Positions 6,812 through 7,914 of a DNA stretch of 7,914 bases are shown one piece after another. The stretch is from CALJGI01 sp047618115. Its GTDB lineage: Bacteria; Pseudomonadota; Gammaproteobacteria; Pseudomonadales; Halieaceae. The stretch covers positions 1 to 7,914 of the forward strand of contig JBLHKV010000186.1 in assembly GCA_047618115.1 (NCBI GenBank). The letters run 5' to 3'. The notes beneath the pieces were generated by a model. The model worked only from the letters and a program-made list of their open reading frames with translations. It ran no database searches and was not told the origin of the DNA. Position 1 is the stretch's first letter. Each line of letters begins with the position of its first letter. The translations under genes and the position numbers were made by a program.

Positions 6812-6834
6812 TGGCAAACAGATGGAGGTTTGCC

Positions 6835-7112
6835 ATGGGTTCTCCAGTTTCTCTTCGAGATGATTTCGACGCAGCGGCGCTTCGGTTGCTTGCGAGACGG
6901 ACGTGCGACGCCAGCCAGGGCCGTCGCCTACTGGCGCTGGCGGCGATCTACGATGGCGGCTCGCGCGGCGATGCGGCACGGATCGGCAGTGTCGGTCTGC
7001 AGACGGTGCGCGACTGGGTGCTGCAGTTCAACGCGGCGGGGCCGGCCGGTCTTGTCGACGGCAAGGCGCCGGGTCAGACGCCGAAACTCAACGAAGCGCG
7101 GCGCCAGGCGCT
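6835..7112 (+). pseudogene. IS630-family transposase, N-terminal fragment (truncated)
   Basis: ATG at 6835 with GGAGG six bases upstream starts MGSPVSLRDDFDAAALRLLA and continues with the helix-turn-helix part of an IS630-type transposase: RRLLALAAIYDGGSRGDAAR, then GLQTVRDWVLQFNAAGPAGL and DGKAPGQTPKLNEARRQAL. About 93 residues match family style; intact members have roughly 330-350. Homology stops at about 7110-7113, where the DNA switches to an HNH gene in another frame. The transposase frame itself runs on to a TGA at 7144-7146. The DDE catalytic domain and right end are missing, so it cannot move itself. It belongs to a different IS630 subgroup from the intact copy at 2897. Confidence 0.85.
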
Positions 7113-7379
7113 TGTCAACGCCAACCCGCAGACGCGCACCATCTGAAACGCGTGCAACCCAATGCGTTGGCCAAAAAACCGGGCGATCAATGGGTGGTAC
7201 CCCTTTGTCGCATCCATCACCGCGCACTCCAGGACGCCGGTGACGAGGTCCGGTGGTGGCAAGACCAAAAAATCGATCCGGTTGAACTGGCCGAGAAGCT
7301 TTGGGCAGAAAGTTCCGGTCTGATAGCCGCGTGGGTTGAGCCGCAGCATCAGCCTAGTCCTGGTAACAACGTGGTCTAG
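7113..7379 (+). pseudogene. C-terminal part of an HNH-nuclease-like (DUF968-type) protein
   Basis: The frame reading CQRQPADAHHLKRVQPNALA, then DQWVVPLCRIHHRALQDAGD and EVRWWQDQKIDPVELAEKLW, matches the zinc-binding HNH-like domain of DUF968-type proteins: a cysteine before an HH pair, then VPLC..HH and GDE..WW. About 88 residues remain. The N-terminal part has been replaced by the truncated IS630 transposase, with the join at about 7110-7113. It has no start codon of its own; the open frame extends back through the IS only by chance. The TAG at 7377-7379 lies 18 bases inside repeat copy 2, so the last residues, PGNNVV, are repeat-encoded. Such proteins are often found in phages and integrated elements; the role here is unknown. 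Confidence 0.7.
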
Positions 7380-7639
7380 TAGGCTGCCGATGAACAACCG
7401 TATTTACCACGATGACATGGTGTGTTTGTTTGAAGAACTGGTGGATGATTGGTCGAGCGTCGACAATTTACGAGCAACCTCGGCCAAATTTGTATGAGAG
7501 TATTGCCCTTGCTGGAGGGCTATGAACCCAACTTCTGATGTTGCTACGTCAGGTTGATAATACATATATGTTGGTCGGCTATTCTCGGTCGGGAACCAAG
7601 CGGCTGGCATCCTGCCAACCACGCGGGCACTTCCATCTA
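7362..7639 (+). repeat. Direct repeat copy 2 (about 280 bp), right bracket
   Basis: Same orientation as copy 1 at 231-509 and about 88% identical by hand alignment. It starts at GGTAACAACG inside the last codons of the HNH remnant and ends near TTCCATCTAT, 130 bp before the end of the sugar transferase gene. The base just outside the start differs between copies (CCA versus CCT before GGTAAC), fixing the left border to within a few bases. No terminal inverted repeats or target duplication were found, so it is not a simple IS. Confidence 0.85.
7390..7497 (+). pseudogene. Small ORF of 35 codons in repeat copy 2
   Basis: ATG at 7390 starts MNNRIYHDDMVCLFEELVDD, continues WSSVDNLRATSAKFV and stops at TGA 7495-7497. 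It lies 10 bases after the HNH stop codon. A later frame (7538-7684) starts MLLRQVDNTYMLVGYSRSG and contains KRLASCQPRGHF, matching the equivalent shifted frame in copy 1. The peptide is rich in acidic and aromatic residues. No family is recognised. It may be the broken start of one larger gene; the pattern of change between copies argues against a conserved product. Confidence 0.3.
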
Positions 7640-7765
7640 TTGATCCACGATTTCTGTATCAATGCGCAGATTTTCAATGGTTGAGGAAAATCTAGTACCA
7701 GAATCGGCTCGGTGCTGGATTGGTGGAAGAGATTGTTTGCCCGGTCGATCTTGCCACCAACTCCG
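7640..7765. other. Short gap between repeat copy 2 and sugar transferase end
   Basis: No gene is seen. An 8-bp perfect stem, AGATTTTC (7668-7675) and GAAAATCT (7686-7693), with a 10-base loop lies about 70 bases after the minus-strand sugar transferase stop. It is AT-rich and has no T-run, so it is a poor terminator candidate. Confidence 0.3.
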
Positions 7766-7914
7766 CTAATAAGCTTCCTTGTCGTTGAGGACCACTGCAA
7801 CAGAACGCGCAATAATTATTAAGTCGAGCCAGATCGACCAATTTTCGATGTAATAAAGGTCATATTCGACACGACGTTCTAGTTTTTCAGAATCGAATTC
7901 GCCTCGGAAGCCAT
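7766..7914 (-). CDS. C-terminal end of a polyprenyl-phosphate sugar transferase (WcaJ/ExoY type; 5' end outside window)
   Basis: Reading inward from the right edge on the minus strand, the first full codon is at 7912 and the frame gives 48 residues to TAG at 7766-7768. It reads GFRGEFDSEKLERRVEYDLY, then YIENWSIWLDL, and ends with NDKEAY. The RV.YDLYYIENWS.WLDL motif followed by a short membrane-proximal helix and a final AY is the hallmark C-terminus of bacterial sugar transferases (PF02397). These membrane enzymes start exopolysaccharide or O-antigen repeat units by moving a sugar 1-phosphate, often glucose or galactose, to undecaprenyl phosphate. The catalytic region lies outside the window. 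It gives the best evidence that the repeat-bracketed segment sits in a surface-polysaccharide locus. The specific substrate cannot be told from this tail. Confidence 0.9.
   Translation of the reverse strand, partial: GFRGEFDSEKLERRVEYDLYYIENWSIWLDLIIIARSVAVVLNDKEAY

Larger units (their letters stand above)
6614..6834. other. Non-coding stretch with stacked IS630-type ends
   Basis: This 220-bp stretch holds two related 35-bp sequences (6656-6690 and 6777-6811), each placed just before a ribosome binding site and start codon. After the first, GGAGG at 6705-6709 precedes an ATG at 6719 whose frame starts MTRPESDGILQSP and soon runs into the second sequence. It looks like the left ends of two related elements, the second inserted into the first, near the TATA at 6773-6776. 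The exact borders cannot be fixed by eye. Confidence 0.5.

Noticed and set aside
6719..7243. 174-codon plus frame starting at 6719
   Set aside because: It begins at a plausible but cut-off start codon with a Shine-Dalgarno and then runs through the IS630 fragment in the wrong frame, giving an arginine-rich shadow.
231..7639. Composite transposon formed by two IS copies at the ends
   Set aside because: The bracketing repeats carry no transposase and no terminal inverted repeats, so they do not qualify as flanking insertion sequences.
7668..7693. Stem-loop as a terminator for the sugar transferase
   Set aside because: The 8-bp stem is AT-rich, has a 10-base loop and no following T-run on the minus strand.
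1..7914. CRISPR arrays, tRNA or rRNA genes
   Set aside because: No regularly spaced short repeats and no cloverleaf or rRNA-like sequence were seen; the only long repeats are the two copies at 231 and 7362.

Overview
The window looks like a stretch of an accessory cell-surface polysaccharide locus from an alphaproteobacterium (Hyphomicrobiales, Sphingomonadales or a relative). That placement rests on the style of the two IS630-type transposases, the GC-rich insertion-sequence DNA and the HNH (DUF968-like) remnant; it is inferred and no marker gene is present. Host genes at the edges are partial: the C-terminal end of a probable methyltransferase at the left (+ strand, ends at 137) and the C-terminal end of a polyprenyl-phosphate sugar transferase at the right (- strand, 7766-7914).

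Between these edges lies a segment bracketed by two diverged direct copies of a repeat of about 280 bp (231-509 and 7362-7639, roughly 88% identical by hand alignment). Inside it are, in order, a class I SAM-dependent methyltransferase on the minus strand (628-1344), a GtrB/DPM1-type family 2 glycosyltransferase (1723-2769), a complete IS630-family element with TA target duplication (2816-3905), a gap of about 490 bp with a frameshifted remnant resembling a resolvase helix-turn-helix, and a 737-residue multi-pass membrane protein of the YfhO/GT-C kind (4400-6613). After that comes a graveyard of mobile DNA: two partial IS630-type left ends, an IS630 transposase cut off after about 93 residues, and its fusion to the C-terminal part of an HNH protein, which ends a few codons inside repeat copy 2.

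The likely working unit is a glycosylation pair. The family 2 enzyme would load a sugar onto undecaprenyl phosphate at the cytoplasmic face of the inner membrane, and the large membrane protein would act on lipid-linked sugar at the periplasmic face, as in Gtr-type modification of surface glycans. No small GtrA-like flippase is visible. The methyltransferase may methylate a sugar or lipid of the same pathway. The flanking repeats and IS debris suggest that this cassette was put into, or rearranged within, an exopolysaccharide/O-antigen region. No tRNA, rRNA, CRISPR array or convincing terminator was seen.
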